Positions 16,675 through 25,891 of a stretch of 64,000 nucleotides of DNA are shown one piece after another. Within the stretch, counting starts at the first letter, position 1. Each line of letters starts with the position of its first letter. The notes beneath the pieces are model-generated. The model saw only the letters and a list, made by a program, of their open reading frames with translations. It did no database searches and had not been told where the DNA came from. Source of the stretch: Asticcacaulis machinosus (GTDB taxonomy: Bacteria; Pseudomonadota; Alphaproteobacteria; Caulobacterales; Caulobacteraceae); assembly GCF_028550435.1 (NCBI RefSeq), contig NZ_JAQQKV010000001.1, positions 620,001 to 684,000 of the forward strand. Reading direction: 5' to 3'. A program made the position numbers and the translations under genes.

Positions 16675-19600
16675 TTAATGCCCGCCATGATCGCGCGGAT
16701 CATCGGTGGTGGGCGGCAGGCCCGTCGCTTCGCGCTCACGCGCCAGCTTGGCCATGTGTTTTTCGTCAGCCTTGAATATCTTTTGTACGATGACAAAGAA
16801 CAAGGGGATGAAGAAGATCGCCAGAACCGTCGCCGCGATAACCCCGCCTAAAAGGCCAGTACCGATGGCGTGCTGCGCCCCGGAACCCGCGCCGTTCGAA
16901 ATGACCAGCGGCATAATCCCGAAGGAGAAGGCCAGCGATGTCATGATGATCGGACGCAGACGGATACGGACGGCCTCTAACGTCGCCTCAACCAGTCCCT
17001 TGCCCTGTTCATGCAGTTGTTTGGCAAACTCCACAATCAGGATGGCGTTCTTTGACGACAGACCGATGGTGGTCAGAAGACCAACCTGGAAGTAGATATC
17101 GTTCGATCCGCCGCGCAGCATGGTGGCCAGAAGGGCCCCCAGAATACCGAGCGGAATAACCAGAATGACCGAGATCGGGATCGACCAGCTTTCATAAAGG
17201 GCGGCCAACAGCAGGAACACTACCAGAATCGAGATGGCATAAAGCGCAGGCGCCTGATTGCCGGATTCGCGTTCCTGAGCCGACAGGCCGGTCCACTCAT
17301 AACCGATACCCGCAGGCAGTTTGGACGCAATATCTTCCATCGCCGCCATAGCTGCACCCGTCGAGTTGCCGGGGGATGCCGCACCCTGGATATTCATGGA
17401 CGACACGCCGTTGTAGCGCTCAAGGCGTTGCGGACCGTAGGTCCAGTCAGAGGTCGCAAAGGCCGTGAACGGCACCATTTGACCGGATGAGTTACGCACA
17501 TACCATTGGCTCAGGTCTTCGGGACGCATACGGTAAGGTGCATCGGCCTGCACATAGACGCGCTTAACCCGGCCACGATCAACGAAGTCGTTGACGTAAG
17601 ATCCGCCCCAGGCCGACGACAGGGTCGAATTGATATCAGAGATACTGATACCCATAGCCCCCGCCTTGGCATGGTCAATCGTGACCTTAAGCTGCGGGGT
17701 GTCTTCCTGACCGTTTGGACGCACGCCCGCCAGCACCGGATTTTGACCGGCCATGCCCAGCACCTGATTACGCGCGGCCAGCAAGGCTTCGTGACCAACG
17801 CCGCCGACGTCCTTAAGCTGGAAGTCAAAGCCCGAAGATGTCCCCAGTTCCGCCACCGCGGGTGGGATGATGGCAAACACCATCGCATCACGGATACCGG
17901 CAAAGGCCCCCATAGCGCGACCAGCCACAGCCGGTGCCTTAAGGTTAGCGGCCTTACGATCCTCAAAGTCCTTCAGGCGCACGAAGGCCATACCGGCGTT
18001 TTGTCCCGCGCCGGAGAAGCTAAAGCCCGTGATGGTGAAGGTCGACAATACGGCTTCGTCCTTGGAGAAGTGATCATATACCTGCTTTAGAACGCCCTTG
18101 GTGCGATCTTCCGTCGCGCCCGCCGGCAATTGAACCAGGGTAAAGACAATCCCCTGATCTTCGTCGGGCAGAAAGGACGATGGCACGCGGGTAAACAGGA
18201 AGCCTACCAGTGCCACAATGACGGCAAACACCACCATGTAACGGCCACCCTGATTCAGGATTTTTCCGACCGTGCCCTGATATTTATGGGCAGCCGAATT
18301 GAACGACTTATTGAACCAGCCAAAGAAACCGCGCTCGCTCAGGCCGTGGCCCTTGGTGACAGGTTTCAGCATGGTCGCACACAGGGCCGGTGTCAGCACC
18401 AGAGCCACGATGACCGACAAGGCCATAGCCGAGACGATAGTGATCGAGAACTGGCGATAGATGACCCCTTGCGAGCCGCCAAAGAAGGCCATAGGCACAA
18501 ACACCGCCGACAGCACCAGACCGATACCGACCAGCGCGCCGGTGATTTCATCCATAGATTTACGCGTGGCGGCAACCGGCGACAGTCCCTCTTCTGCCAT
18601 CACCCGCTCGACGTTTTCAACCACGACGATGGCGTCATCGACCAGAAGACCGATGGCCAGCACCATGCCGAACATGGTCAGGGTGTTGATCGAATAGCCA
18701 AAGGCCGCCAGAATCGCAAACGTCCCCAACAGCACCACCGGCACGGCAATGGTCGGAATAAGCGTCGCCCGCCAGTTCTGCAAAAACAGAAACATGACGA
18801 TGAACACCAGCACGACCGCTTCGACCAGGGTCTTTACAACCTCATGGATCGACAGTTCGATGAACGGCGAAGAGTCATAGGGCACAACATACTGGTAGCC
18901 GGCCGGGAAGTTGGCTTTGAGTTCATCCATGCGTTGCTTAACCGCTTCGGCGGTTTCCAGCGCATTGCCGCCCGGTGCCAGACGAATAGCCAGACCTGAC
19001 GCGGGCTTGCCATTATAGAGCGCGCTGGAACCATAGCTTTCCGAGCCCAGTTCGACCCGCGCCACGTCGCGCAGGCGCACAATGGCCCCATCGGTGGCAT
19101 TTTTAACCACGATCTGATTGAACTGATCGACGGTTTGCAGACGTGACTGGGCGGTGATGGTGGCGTTAAGCGCGACCCCATCCGTAGCAGGCAAGCCACC
19201 AATCTGACCGGCCGAGACCTGAGCATTTTGAGCGCGGATGGCATTCATAACATCCGTAGGTGTCAGGCCGTAATTGGTCAGTTGCCCCGGATTAAGCCAG
19301 ATACGCATGGCGTATTGTGCGCCAAACAACTGCACTTCGCCCACGCCCTGAACCCGGCTTAACGGGTCTTGCAGGTTGGCGGCGATATAGTCGCCCAGAT
19401 CGGTGTTTGTGACATTGGGGTCGTCCGAATAGAGCCCGACCACCATCAGGAAGTTACGCGCCGATTTGTTGACCCGCACCCCCTGCTGCTGCACTTCCTG
19501 CGGCAGGAGCGCCAGCGCTGATTGCAGTTTGTTCTGCACCTGCACCTGGGCAATATCGATATCTGTACCCGCCGAGAAGGTCAGGGTAACCGAAGCCGAG

Positions 19601-19860
19601 CCCGACGCATCCGAGGTCGAATTCATGTATTCCAGGCCATCAAGGCCCTGCATCCGCTGCTCGATAATCTGAGTAACGCTGTCTTCAACCGTCTTGGCCG
19701 AAGCGCCGGGATAGCTCGCCGACACCGATACCTGCGGCAGAGCGATTTCAGGATACTGCGAAATCGGCAGAGTACGGATCGCCAGCAAACCGGCCAGCAT
19801 GATAACAATGGCGACGACCCACGCAAAGACGGGCCTGTCTATAAAGAAACGCGATAACAT
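16675..19860 (-). CDS. RND multidrug efflux pump, HAE1 family (AcrB/MexB type)
   Basis: The inner-membrane, proton-driven transporter of the system, 1061 residues. It begins [20 protein letters not shown], typical of AcrB. The proton relay residues are present: the Asp pair in [19 protein letters not shown] and the Lys in [15 protein letters not shown]. The large porter loops and the twelve-helix pattern are as expected. The C-terminus is a polar tail ending DDPRDHGGH. It sits between the adaptor (12-base gap) and the outer-membrane factor. Likely substrates are amphipathic drugs or bile-like toxins, from the family only. Confidence 0.96.
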   Translation of the reverse strand: MLSRFFIDRPVFAWVVAIVIMLAGLLAIRTLPISQYPEIALPQVSVSASYPGASAKTVEDSVTQIIEQRMQGLDGLEYMNSTSDASGSASVTLTFSAGTDIDIAQVQVQNKLQSALALLPQEVQQQGVRVNKSARNFLMVVGLYSDDPNVTNTDLGDYIAANLQDPLSRVQGVGEVQLFGAQYAMRIWLNPGQLTNYGLTPTDVMNAIRAQNAQVSAGQIGGLPATDGVALNATITAQSRLQTVDQFNQIVVKNATDGAIVRLRDVARVELGSESYGSSALYNGKPASGLAIRLAPGGNALETAEAVKQRMDELKANFPAGYQYVVPYDSSPFIELSIHEVVKTLVEAVVLVFIVMFLFLQNWRATLIPTIAVPVVLLGTFAILAAFGYSINTLTMFGMVLAIGLLVDDAIVVVENVERVMAEEGLSPVAATRKSMDEITGALVGIGLVLSAVFVPMAFFGGSQGVIYRQFSITIVSAMALSVIVALVLTPALCATMLKPVTKGHGLSERGFFGWFNKSFNSAAHKYQGTVGKILNQGGRYMVVFAVIVALVGFLFTRVPSSFLPDEDQGIVFTLVQLPAGATEDRTKGVLKQVYDHFSKDEAVLSTFTITGFSFSGAGQNAGMAFVRLKDFEDRKAANLKAPAVAGRAMGAFAGIRDAMVFAIIPPAVAELGTSSGFDFQLKDVGGVGHEALLAARNQVLGMAGQNPVLAGVRPNGQEDTPQLKVTIDHAKAGAMGISISDINSTLSSAWGGSYVNDFVDRGRVKRVYVQADAPYRMRPEDLSQWYVRNSSGQMVPFTAFATSDWTYGPQRLERYNGVSSMNIQGAASPGNSTGAAMAAMEDIASKLPAGIGYEWTGLSAQERESGNQAPALYAISILVVFLLLAALYESWSIPISVILVIPLGILGALLATMLRGGSNDIYFQVGLLTTIGLSSKNAILIVEFAKQLHEQGKGLVEATLEAVRIRLRPIIMTSLAFSFGIMPLVISNGAGSGAQHAIGTGLLGGVIAATVLAIFFIPLFFVIVQKIFKADEKHMAKLAREREATGLPPTTDDPRDHGGH

Positions 19861-19872
19861 GTGACAGGTTCC

Positions 19873-21099
19873 CTATTGCTTGGCCGATGACTGGGCCGGA
19901 GCGGCAGCCGCTTTGGCAGCCGGAGCGGGCGCATCGGATTCCTTGGCACCGACCACAACCGGCTTGACCGGCGCATCGCCGCGCACCTTCATCAGGCCAT
20001 CCACGATCACCCGGTCATTGGATTGCAGGCCGCTGGTGACGACCCATTTGTCACCCATCATCTGAGCGATCTGAACGGGACGGGGCTCGACCTTATTGTC
20101 CTTACCCACGACCATAACCGAAGCATTGCCCTTCGGGTCGCGCTGCACGGCAGCCTGAGGCACCAGAATCCCCTGCCCCACCACGCCCTTGGACAGGCGG
20201 GCGCGGACATACATGCCCGGCAGCAGTGTGCCATTGGGGTTATTGAAGATGGCGCGCAGATTGACCGAACCCGTTTCAGGATCGACCGTCACGTCGGAAA
20301 ACTCCAGCCGCCCCTTTTGCGGATAGACACTGCCGTCTTCGAGGATTAGCTCGACCTCGGCGCTACTGGACGCATTTAACGACCCATCCGCCATCGCCTT
20401 TTGCAGGCTGAGCAATTCCGAGGTCGTCTGATTGATATCGACATAGATACGGTCGGTCGCCTGAATAGTGGCCAGCGGGGTCGCCTGTGCCGCCGTGACC
20501 AACGCGCCGGAGGTCACGCTCGACTTACCTATGCGGCCGGAAATAGGCGCGGATACCTTGGTGTAGCCCAGATTGATACGGGCATTTTCGACCGCCGCTC
20601 TTTGCGCAGCCACATTGGCCTCGGCCGTCTGGAGCGCGGCCTGAGCGTCATCATTGGCCTGTTGCGAGACCGCGTTGATCTTGACCAGTTCAGTATAACG
20701 CCCGGCCAAAAGCTTGGCCGAAGTCAGGCTGGCATTGGCCTGAGCCAGGCCCGCCGCCGCGCTGTTGTAGGCGGCCTGATAGGGGGCGGCGTCAATCTGA
20801 TACAGTGACTGACCGGCGCTGACGACCGAGCCTTCTTCAAACAAACGCGATTTAACAATCCCGTTGACCTGCGGGCGCACTTCCGAGACCAAAAAGGCCG
20901 AGGTGCGACCGGATAATTCCGTAGTCAGGGTTACGGGTTCGCTTTGGACAACAACAATGCCGACCTCAGCCGGGCCGCCCGCGCCCATGCCCTGAGCGGC
21001 GTTCTTATTGCCGCAGCCGACGAAAAGCACACCCGCGGCGCCGACGATCAGCGCGGCACGGCCCGTATGGCCCATCAGGGTGCGTAAATGAATGCGCAT
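19873..21099 (-). CDS. RND efflux periplasmic adaptor (membrane fusion protein)
   Basis: The adaptor that bridges pump and outer-membrane channel, 408 residues. The signal peptide ends in a lipobox (GVLFVGCGNKN), so it is anchored in the inner membrane. The lipoyl half-motifs flank a coiled-coil hairpin (VRPQVNGIVKSRLFEEGSVV and VSAPISGRIGKSSVTSG), followed by a beta barrel. The C-terminal Ala/Lys-rich tail (PAPAAKAAAAPAQSSAKQ) is low complexity. I chose ATG 21099 because GGAG precedes it by six bases; the frame continues to 21141. It is the first gene of the operon, behind the TetR operator. Confidence 0.95.
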   Translation of the reverse strand: MRIHLRTLMGHTGRAALIVGAAGVLFVGCGNKNAAQGMGAGGPAEVGIVVVQSEPVTLTTELSGRTSAFLVSEVRPQVNGIVKSRLFEEGSVVSAGQSLYQIDAAPYQAAYNSAAAGLAQANASLTSAKLLAGRYTELVKINAVSQQANDDAQAALQTAEANVAAQRAAVENARINLGYTKVSAPISGRIGKSSVTSGALVTAAQATPLATIQATDRIYVDINQTTSELLSLQKAMADGSLNASSSAEVELILEDGSVYPQKGRLEFSDVTVDPETGSVNLRAIFNNPNGTLLPGMYVRARLSKGVVGQGILVPQAAVQRDPKGNASVMVVGKDNKVEPRPVQIAQMMGDKWVVTSGLQSNDRVIVDGLMKVRGDAPVKPVVVGAKESDAPAPAAKAAAAPAQSSAKQ

Positions 21100-21188
21100 G
21101 AAAAACTCCATAGCTGAAAATATCTGGCGCATATCCCGCAAACGGAAATAAGCCCCACCTTTTGGATGACGCAGGCCAAAGAAATTAC

Positions 21189-21210
21189 TGAGAATGAACG
21201 ATCATTCTCA
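21189..21210. promoter_or_regulatory. TetR-type operator between efflux operon and repressor gene
   Basis: A perfect inverted repeat with nine-base arms TGAGAATGA and TCATTCTCA around ACGA. The core AATGAACGATCATT is close to operators of AcrR-like repressors. It lies 90 bases before the adaptor start and 134 before the tetR start, the only strong dyad in this 244-base divergent gap. Very likely the binding site of the neighbouring regulator. Confidence 0.85.
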
Positions 21211-21343
21211 TTTTGGCTGGATTTATGCCGTCAAATGAACTAAAGTCAACCCTACAATAGCTTACAAACGCGTAATTTTTGTGCAACCGCACAAAACCAA
21301 GCGTACAATACCGCATCCGTATCACAGGTAAATTCACGTAAAA

Positions 21344-21970
21344 ATGAACACGTCAGTGTCACCAAAGCCCGCCTCCAAACCCCGTCAAAACCGGGAAGCC
21401 CGTCAGCAGCATATACTTGACGCGACCGCGCGTTGCGTACGTCAGTCAGGTTTTCATGGTGCCAGCATGGCCAGTATCGCTCAGGAAGCGGGCATGAGCG
21501 TCGGCGTCATCTATCGCTATTTTGCCAACAAAGAAGCCATCATCGAGGCCATAGTCGCCAACGATCTGGCGGAACTGCGTGAAAAGTTCGCTGAATTTGA
21601 TGACATTGCCGATGAGGATCTGATTGATCGCCTGGTCGATATCATTCCGATGGCGATTGAACATAAGTATAACAGTGAAAAAACCGCCCTCGCCCTTGAG
21701 GTGCTGGCCGAAGCGGCGCGCAACCCCAATGTCGCGGCCATCGTCAAGAAATCCGAATCTCAGGAACGCGAACTGATTCTCCCTCTGTTGCGGCGTATCT
21801 ACGGCGACGATATCGACGAGACGACGCTACTGGCACGCAACGAAATCATCAGCATGATCTTTGATGGCATGCTGGTGCGTAGCATCTGTGCGCCCAATAT
21901 CGACCGGGAGCAAGTGATCCACTACTTACGCAAGGTCGTTCGCTTTGCCTTCGAAATGAAGTGCCTCTAA
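21344..21970 (+). CDS. TetR/AcrR family repressor of the adjacent RND operon
   Basis: A 208-residue regulator. The N-terminal helix-turn-helix is typical (RQQHILDATARCVRQSGFHG, then ASIAQEAGMSVGVIYRYFANK), and the C-terminal ligand domain is helical with no family-specific motif. It is divergent from the three efflux genes with a 22-bp operator between. By analogy with AcrR and TtgR, it should repress the pump and itself and let go when a pump substrate binds. The last four bases overlap the convergent glycosyltransferase gene. Confidence 0.93.
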   Translation: MNTSVSPKPASKPRQNREARQQHILDATARCVRQSGFHGASMASIAQEAGMSVGVIYRYFANKEAIIEAIVANDLAELREKFAEFDDIADEDLIDRLVDIIPMAIEHKYNSEKTALALEVLAEAARNPNVAAIVKKSESQERELILPLLRRIYGDDIDETTLLARNEIISMIFDGMLVRSICAPNIDREQVIHYLRKVVRFAFEMKCL

Positions 21971-23034
21971 ATCCCGGCCAGACCTTGCAGGCCACCGTTA
22001 CCAATTGACAAACAGGTTGGCATGGCCAGAGACAGAGGCACGCTAATCATCCGTATGGCTTTGGTCGCGGGTCGGCGCAAGGCCTCAGTGACCATGCCGA
22101 TATTAAACGCCAGCCGCAGGTCAATTTCCCTGCGCGCCGGCGATAGTGGTGACGTTAGCATGAGCGGCAGGGATTTAATGCCCGCAGTGATTGCTGATCG
22201 AGTCAGTTTGCCCGGTTGCGTTGCGGTCATGATGCGTGCGGTTGAAATCCCTTCCCAATAGGATCTTCGGCGCGCCCAGCTCCGGTCAAGGCGGTCAGGT
22301 TCGATATCATGCCACACACGGATTCGGTCAGAATGCCATATCCGCCAGCCGCGCGCTTCCAACTGGATGAGCAATAAAACCTCTTCACCGCTCAGCAGGC
22401 TGCGGCCATCCCGTCCCAAGCCGCGATTAAAGCCGCCGACCTGCTGCAAAGCATAGACGCGTACCAGCGAATGTCCGATCCCGAATTGCGGGCGCTCAGT
22501 CTGGTCGAATTCGCCCTTGGCCATAATCTCCCCCAGAAAGGCCCGCCAGCGCGGCCCGATACGGTTCATATCCGGCGCCAGTTCATAGGCCGGAATCACC
22601 ACGCCCCCGCAGGCCGCGCAGTCTTCGGGCAGGCGACGGATCAGCGTCATGGCTTCATCCAGCCAGTCCTCAGACGGGACTTCATCGTCGTCGATAAAGC
22701 CAATCCACTCGGCACGGGCGTGCGCCACGCCGGTGTTACGCGCCAGAGAGACGCCTTTTTCTTCAACCCGGATAAGTCGCACATCCGCAAACTGCGCCAC
22801 GATATCAATCAGCGCCCGGCGATGATCGTCATGACTGGCGCTATCGATCACCAGAATTTCAGCCGCATGGCCTTTTAACTGCGGCGTCAGGGCTTTGAGC
22901 AGGCGTGCCGTCAGGCTTGAGCGGTTATGGGTACAGATAACGATGCTTAAATCCGGGCACACCACGGCAAACGGCGGCTTCGGGCCCTTAACTTCGCGGG
23001 CTTTGTGCGCCGGCGGTATTTTGGCATGTTTCAC
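21967..23034 (-). CDS. Family 2 glycosyltransferase
   Basis: A 355-residue GT-A enzyme. The nucleotide-sugar site is visible: DLSIVICTHNRSSLTARLLK, VIDSASHDDHR and the DxD-like metal site WIGFIDDDEVPSEDWL. It has no clear membrane helix; a hydrophobic patch near residues 285-345 may bind the membrane. The start is a GTG (MKHAKIPPAH) whose GGAG overlaps the end of the deacetylase gene, so the two are translationally coupled. Substrate unknown. The pairing with a polysaccharide deacetylase suggests an envelope or exported polysaccharide. Confidence 0.88.
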   Translation of the reverse strand: MKHAKIPPAHKAREVKGPKPPFAVVCPDLSIVICTHNRSSLTARLLKALTPQLKGHAAEILVIDSASHDDHRRALIDIVAQFADVRLIRVEEKGVSLARNTGVAHARAEWIGFIDDDEVPSEDWLDEAMTLIRRLPEDCAACGGVVIPAYELAPDMNRIGPRWRAFLGEIMAKGEFDQTERPQFGIGHSLVRVYALQQVGGFNRGLGRDGRSLLSGEEVLLLIQLEARGWRIWHSDRIRVWHDIEPDRLDRSWARRRSYWEGISTARIMTATQPGKLTRSAITAGIKSLPLMLTSPLSPARREIDLRLAFNIGMVTEALRRPATKAIRMISVPLSLAMPTCLSIGNGGLQGLAGI

Positions 23035-23037
23035 ATG

Positions 23038-23793
23038 CTACTCCATGTAGACCGTTCTGACGTAGCGGCTGACAAGCTTCTGCCTGACCGGAAGCATTTC
23101 CGTCACCGCCACACCCCTTGCCTGTGCCGTCAGCAATATCTGTTCCAGAAGAATGGAAGCGACCTCCCCGACATAGGGCGTGGGGACTCCGATCGGGTCT
23201 TCGTGCATCAGGATCGTCGATCCTAAAAAGTTCGGATAAGCGAAGGCCGCCATAACCGCGGCCTCGCAGTTGCGCGTGACATCGGCCACGCTTTCGCACC
23301 CGTCAGCCAGCGCAAAATCCTTGAAATCATAACGCCAATGGCCAATCTGACAGCCCGGATGCCAGGTCTTTAATAGCCGGTGCATATCAGGTGATCGATG
23401 CCCCGAACCATAGGGCAAACGCACAATGTAGTCTTGTGGCGTAGGCCGGGCCTTTGCCAGAAGCGCTTCGGTGCGCTGCAGTTCATCAAGGGCAGCTTCG
23501 GGCGCTAAACGGTCAAGCCGGACGTGGGAATAGCCGTGGGCATATATCGTATTGCCACTATCCACTATGGCCTGTACCAATTCGGGATACCGCTCGGCCC
23601 GCTCTCCCGACAGGAAAAACGTCGCCCTGGCGTCATAGGTTTTCAGAAGTTCCAGCACCTTAATCGTGGTACGCGGCGACGGGCCGTCATCAAGGCTTAA
23701 GGCAATGCGAGACGGCCCTTTTGGTGCCTTATGTACAATCGGCAGCCACGCCCCGTTCGACACGCCAAACTGTTGCCTCAGATAGCCGAACAT
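23038..23793 (-). CDS. Polysaccharide deacetylase (NodB homology domain)
   Basis: A carbohydrate esterase 4 enzyme that removes acetyl groups from N-acetylated sugars using a metal ion. The motifs are SLDDGPSPRTT (the two Asp) and YAHGYSHVRL (H-x3-H). The arginine motif region IVRLPYGSGHRSP is also present. I prefer ATG 23793 (MFGYLRQQFGVSNG), giving 251 residues; a GTG at 23844 would add 17 residues and would place an 18-bp palindrome inside the coding sequence. There is no signal peptide with either start, so it may act on lipid-linked or cytoplasmic sugar. It is coupled to the glycosyltransferase. Confidence 0.85.
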   Translation of the reverse strand: MFGYLRQQFGVSNGAWLPIVHKAPKGPSRIALSLDDGPSPRTTIKVLELLKTYDARATFFLSGERAERYPELVQAIVDSGNTIYAHGYSHVRLDRLAPEAALDELQRTEALLAKARPTPQDYIVRLPYGSGHRSPDMHRLLKTWHPGCQIGHWRYDFKDFALADGCESVADVTRNCEAAVMAAFAYPNFLGSTILMHEDPIGVPTPYVGEVASILLEQILLTAQARGVAVTEMLPVRQKLVSRYVRTVYME

Positions 23794-23812
23794 ATTACCC
23801 GCGCCCCATGAC

Positions 23813-23830
23813 GGAACCTGTACAGGTTCC
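23813..23830. promoter_or_regulatory. Perfect 18-bp palindrome before the deacetylase gene
   Basis: GGAACCTGTACAGGTTCC is fully self-complementary and lies 20 bases upstream of the preferred deacetylase start. Its symmetry and place suggest an operator for a dimeric regulator. It does not have the direct-repeat GTTC spacing of alphaproteobacterial LexA boxes, so I give no regulator name. Confidence 0.5.
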
Positions 23831-23953
23831 CATAAGGTGCACACTATAGCCGTTAACCGTTAAATCGCCGTAAGACGACACGGTTAAGAAATGTAAAAAG
23901 CCACGCTAAATCAATAACGTGGCCTTAAATTTTCACCTGGTTTTCTCAAAACT

Positions 23954-24466
23954 TTAGAACGGGATTTCGTCATCCAGATCAAAATTTTGAGCCGGGCCGG
24001 AGCCCTGCTGACGCGGGCCGGAACTGGCCGGGGCGCCGCCGTAGCCGCCGTCATCACCATAGCCGCCCTGATCATAACCGCCGGAAGACTGGCTGCTTTG
24101 GCCGCCGCCATCACCGCGCCCGCCCAACAGAGTCAGTTCACCGCGGAATTTTTGCAGCACGACTTCGGTCGAGTATTTTTCAACGCCCTGCTGATCGGTC
24201 CATTTACGGGTTTGCAATGAGCCTTCCAGATAGACGGTCGAACCCTTACGCAGGTATTGTTCGGCAATCTTGGCCAGATTGTCATTGAAAATCACCACGC
24301 GGTGCCATTCGGTCTTTTCCTTACGCTCACCCGACATCTTGTCGCGCCAGCTTTCCGAGGTGGCAACCGTCAGGTTGGCAACCCGGTCACCGGAATTAAG
24401 CGTGCGGATTTCCGGATCGCGACCCAAATTTCCGACCAGAATAACCTTATTTACACTGCCCGCCAT
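23954..24466 (-). CDS. ssb: Single-stranded DNA-binding protein
   Basis: SSB coats single-stranded DNA in replication, repair and recombination. The 170-residue protein has the OB-fold start [20 protein letters not shown], the conserved [20 protein letters not shown] and WHRVVIFN stretch, a Gly/Gln-rich linker and the acidic tip DLDDEIPF that recruits partner proteins. I chose ATG 24466 since it begins the family sequence; the open frame continues upstream for 34 codons with no similarity. Confidence 0.97.
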   Translation of the reverse strand: MAGSVNKVILVGNLGRDPEIRTLNSGDRVANLTVATSESWRDKMSGERKEKTEWHRVVIFNDNLAKIAEQYLRKGSTVYLEGSLQTRKWTDQQGVEKYSTEVVLQKFRGELTLLGGRGDGGGQSSQSSGGYDQGGYGDDGGYGGAPASSGPRQQGSGPAQNFDLDDEIPF

Positions 24467-24619
24467 CACGAATACCTTTCTGTCACAGGCCCCGCGACCA
24501 AAGCGCTCAGGGGCCGGAGGGTTTGCCCCTCTGATTCCAAGCCCCGACACTATGATGAAGCCGCCCACACGCCAAGCGCAGAGTTCGCATCATTAACACT
24601 TAATTAAAGCAGCCAACCA

Positions 24620-25069
24620 CTAAGGCAGATTGGCGGGCTCACGGATCGGGCCTGTGGGTTTTGGCGGCGGCGCTTCTACAATCGAGCCCGGCACGACCAG
24701 ACGGTCTTCGCTGGGGTGTTTGACCAGCAAAGTCATGCGCCGCCCATCGAGTTCCTGCGAAAACTTGACGTAGCGCGCATCCACAAACAGGAAGTTACCC
24801 TGATAGGCCCCATAGACGATCTTGCGGCTGACGCCTTGTTTCAGGAACTCAAGTCGCAGTTTAAAAAGCTGAGCCGCGCAGTATTCGATTGACGGCTGAT
24901 TACGGGCGACGACGTTGTATTTAATGTCGCCGGATTCCGGGAACCCTATCTGATAACACACGCCCTTATCAAGCGGCGCTTTGACACCGGGCTTTTCACA
25001 TGACGCCAAACCTATGGCCGCCGCCAGCATCAGGCTAAGACCGGCAATCTGTTTCATCCCATTTGACAT
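24620..25069 (-). CDS. Putative lipoprotein of unknown function
   Basis: A 149-residue protein with a signal peptide and lipobox (AAAIGLASCEKPGVKAP). The mature part has two further cysteines (KGVCYQIGF and IEYCAAQLFK) and a Pro-rich C-terminus (EAPPPKPTGPIREP). ATG 25069 follows AGGTGG at five bases. It starts 16 bases after the end of the preceding membrane-anchored gene, so both are probably one unit of envelope proteins. I do not recognise a family. Confidence 0.7.
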   Translation of the reverse strand: MSNGMKQIAGLSLMLAAAIGLASCEKPGVKAPLDKGVCYQIGFPESGDIKYNVVARNQPSIEYCAAQLFKLRLEFLKQGVSRKIVYGAYQGNFLFVDARYVKFSQELDGRRMTLLVKHPSEDRLVVPGSIVEAPPPKPTGPIREPANLP

Positions 25070-25085
25070 ATTATCCACCTGATTT

Positions 25086-25754
25086 CTATTTCACTAACGG
25101 GACACTGCAACCCTTGCCCTGCTCAACAAAGGTGCGGAAACTCTTGTTATCGTTAGACACTTCAACCCTGCCCGGCACCAGCCGCAGGGTCTGCTCCCCC
25201 CACCGGCCATAGGAAGCCGATCCCGGACGCTCACATCGGCCATCATAAAGCAGTTGCGCGCAGGTGCCGAGGCTCAGGCCCTCAGACAGGCGGCGCCACT
25301 CGCCACCTGCATATCTGAGGCAAGCCGCCATTGGCCCACCAGAGTCATCCAGATTCCCAGGCATGACCTCGCCACCGGCTGCCCCCCCCTCGGTCTCTAC
25401 CGGTGTTGACGCCACAGGCTCCGCCGGCGGTGGCGCCAGAGAGGCCGTAGGGGCCGCCGACAACTCACCACTCTCATCGACACCAACATCCAGAGCCTGC
25501 GCTGCAACGCCGTTTTTCTGCGCACACTCAGCCAGCGTAAAGGTACCAACATACTCGCCGCTGACAAAACAGCGCAAAGTGCGCGAGGCGTTGATAGCCG
25601 GAGCTTCGGCGATATCCAGTTGCAGGCCCGGCGGCGCTTCGTTCATGCGCTCACCATCCTTTTGACCGGATGACATCGCAAAGGCCAGCACAATACCGAT
25701 CAACAGCGCGGCACCGGCACCAATGCCCAGATAAATCATCTGCTGCTTTTGCAT
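25086..25754 (-). CDS. Membrane-anchored protein of unknown function
   Basis: A 222-residue protein with one N-terminal membrane helix (MIYLGIGAGAALLIGIVLAF) and an outer part with a Pro/Ala-rich linker and five cysteines (including LRCFVSG, LAECAQKN and MAACLRYAG). The start is uncertain; ATG 25754 has GGGGGA eleven bases upstream, and the frame continues to 25808. It is the first gene of a two-gene unit with the lipoprotein at 24620. Even spacing of Cys in a periplasmic domain suggests disulfides. Function unknown. Confidence 0.68.
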   Translation of the reverse strand: MQKQQMIYLGIGAGAALLIGIVLAFAMSSGQKDGERMNEAPPGLQLDIAEAPAINASRTLRCFVSGEYVGTFTLAECAQKNGVAAQALDVGVDESGELSAAPTASLAPPPAEPVASTPVETEGGAAGGEVMPGNLDDSGGPMAACLRYAGGEWRRLSEGLSLGTCAQLLYDGRCERPGSASYGRWGEQTLRLVPGRVEVSNDNKSFRTFVEQGKGCSVPLVK

Positions 25755-25891
25755 GATATCTGTTTTCCCCCATTTCATGGCCAATTTACGGCCCATGATA
25801 AGCGACACTTAAAATTTTAGGCACACTAAAGCGCAAACCTAAATGTGTGAAGTGTTTTTAGGTTAATGGGGTAGCAGAGTTGGGTCGCTTA

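Noticed and set aside
18130..18999. Long plus-strand frame of 289 codons within the RND pump
   Set aside because: Antisense shadow of a strongly conserved pump gene; His/Gln-rich low-quality protein.
23813..23830. Palindrome as a LexA box
   Set aside because: Alphaproteobacterial LexA boxes are direct repeats GTTC-N7-GTTC; this inverted repeat has other spacing.
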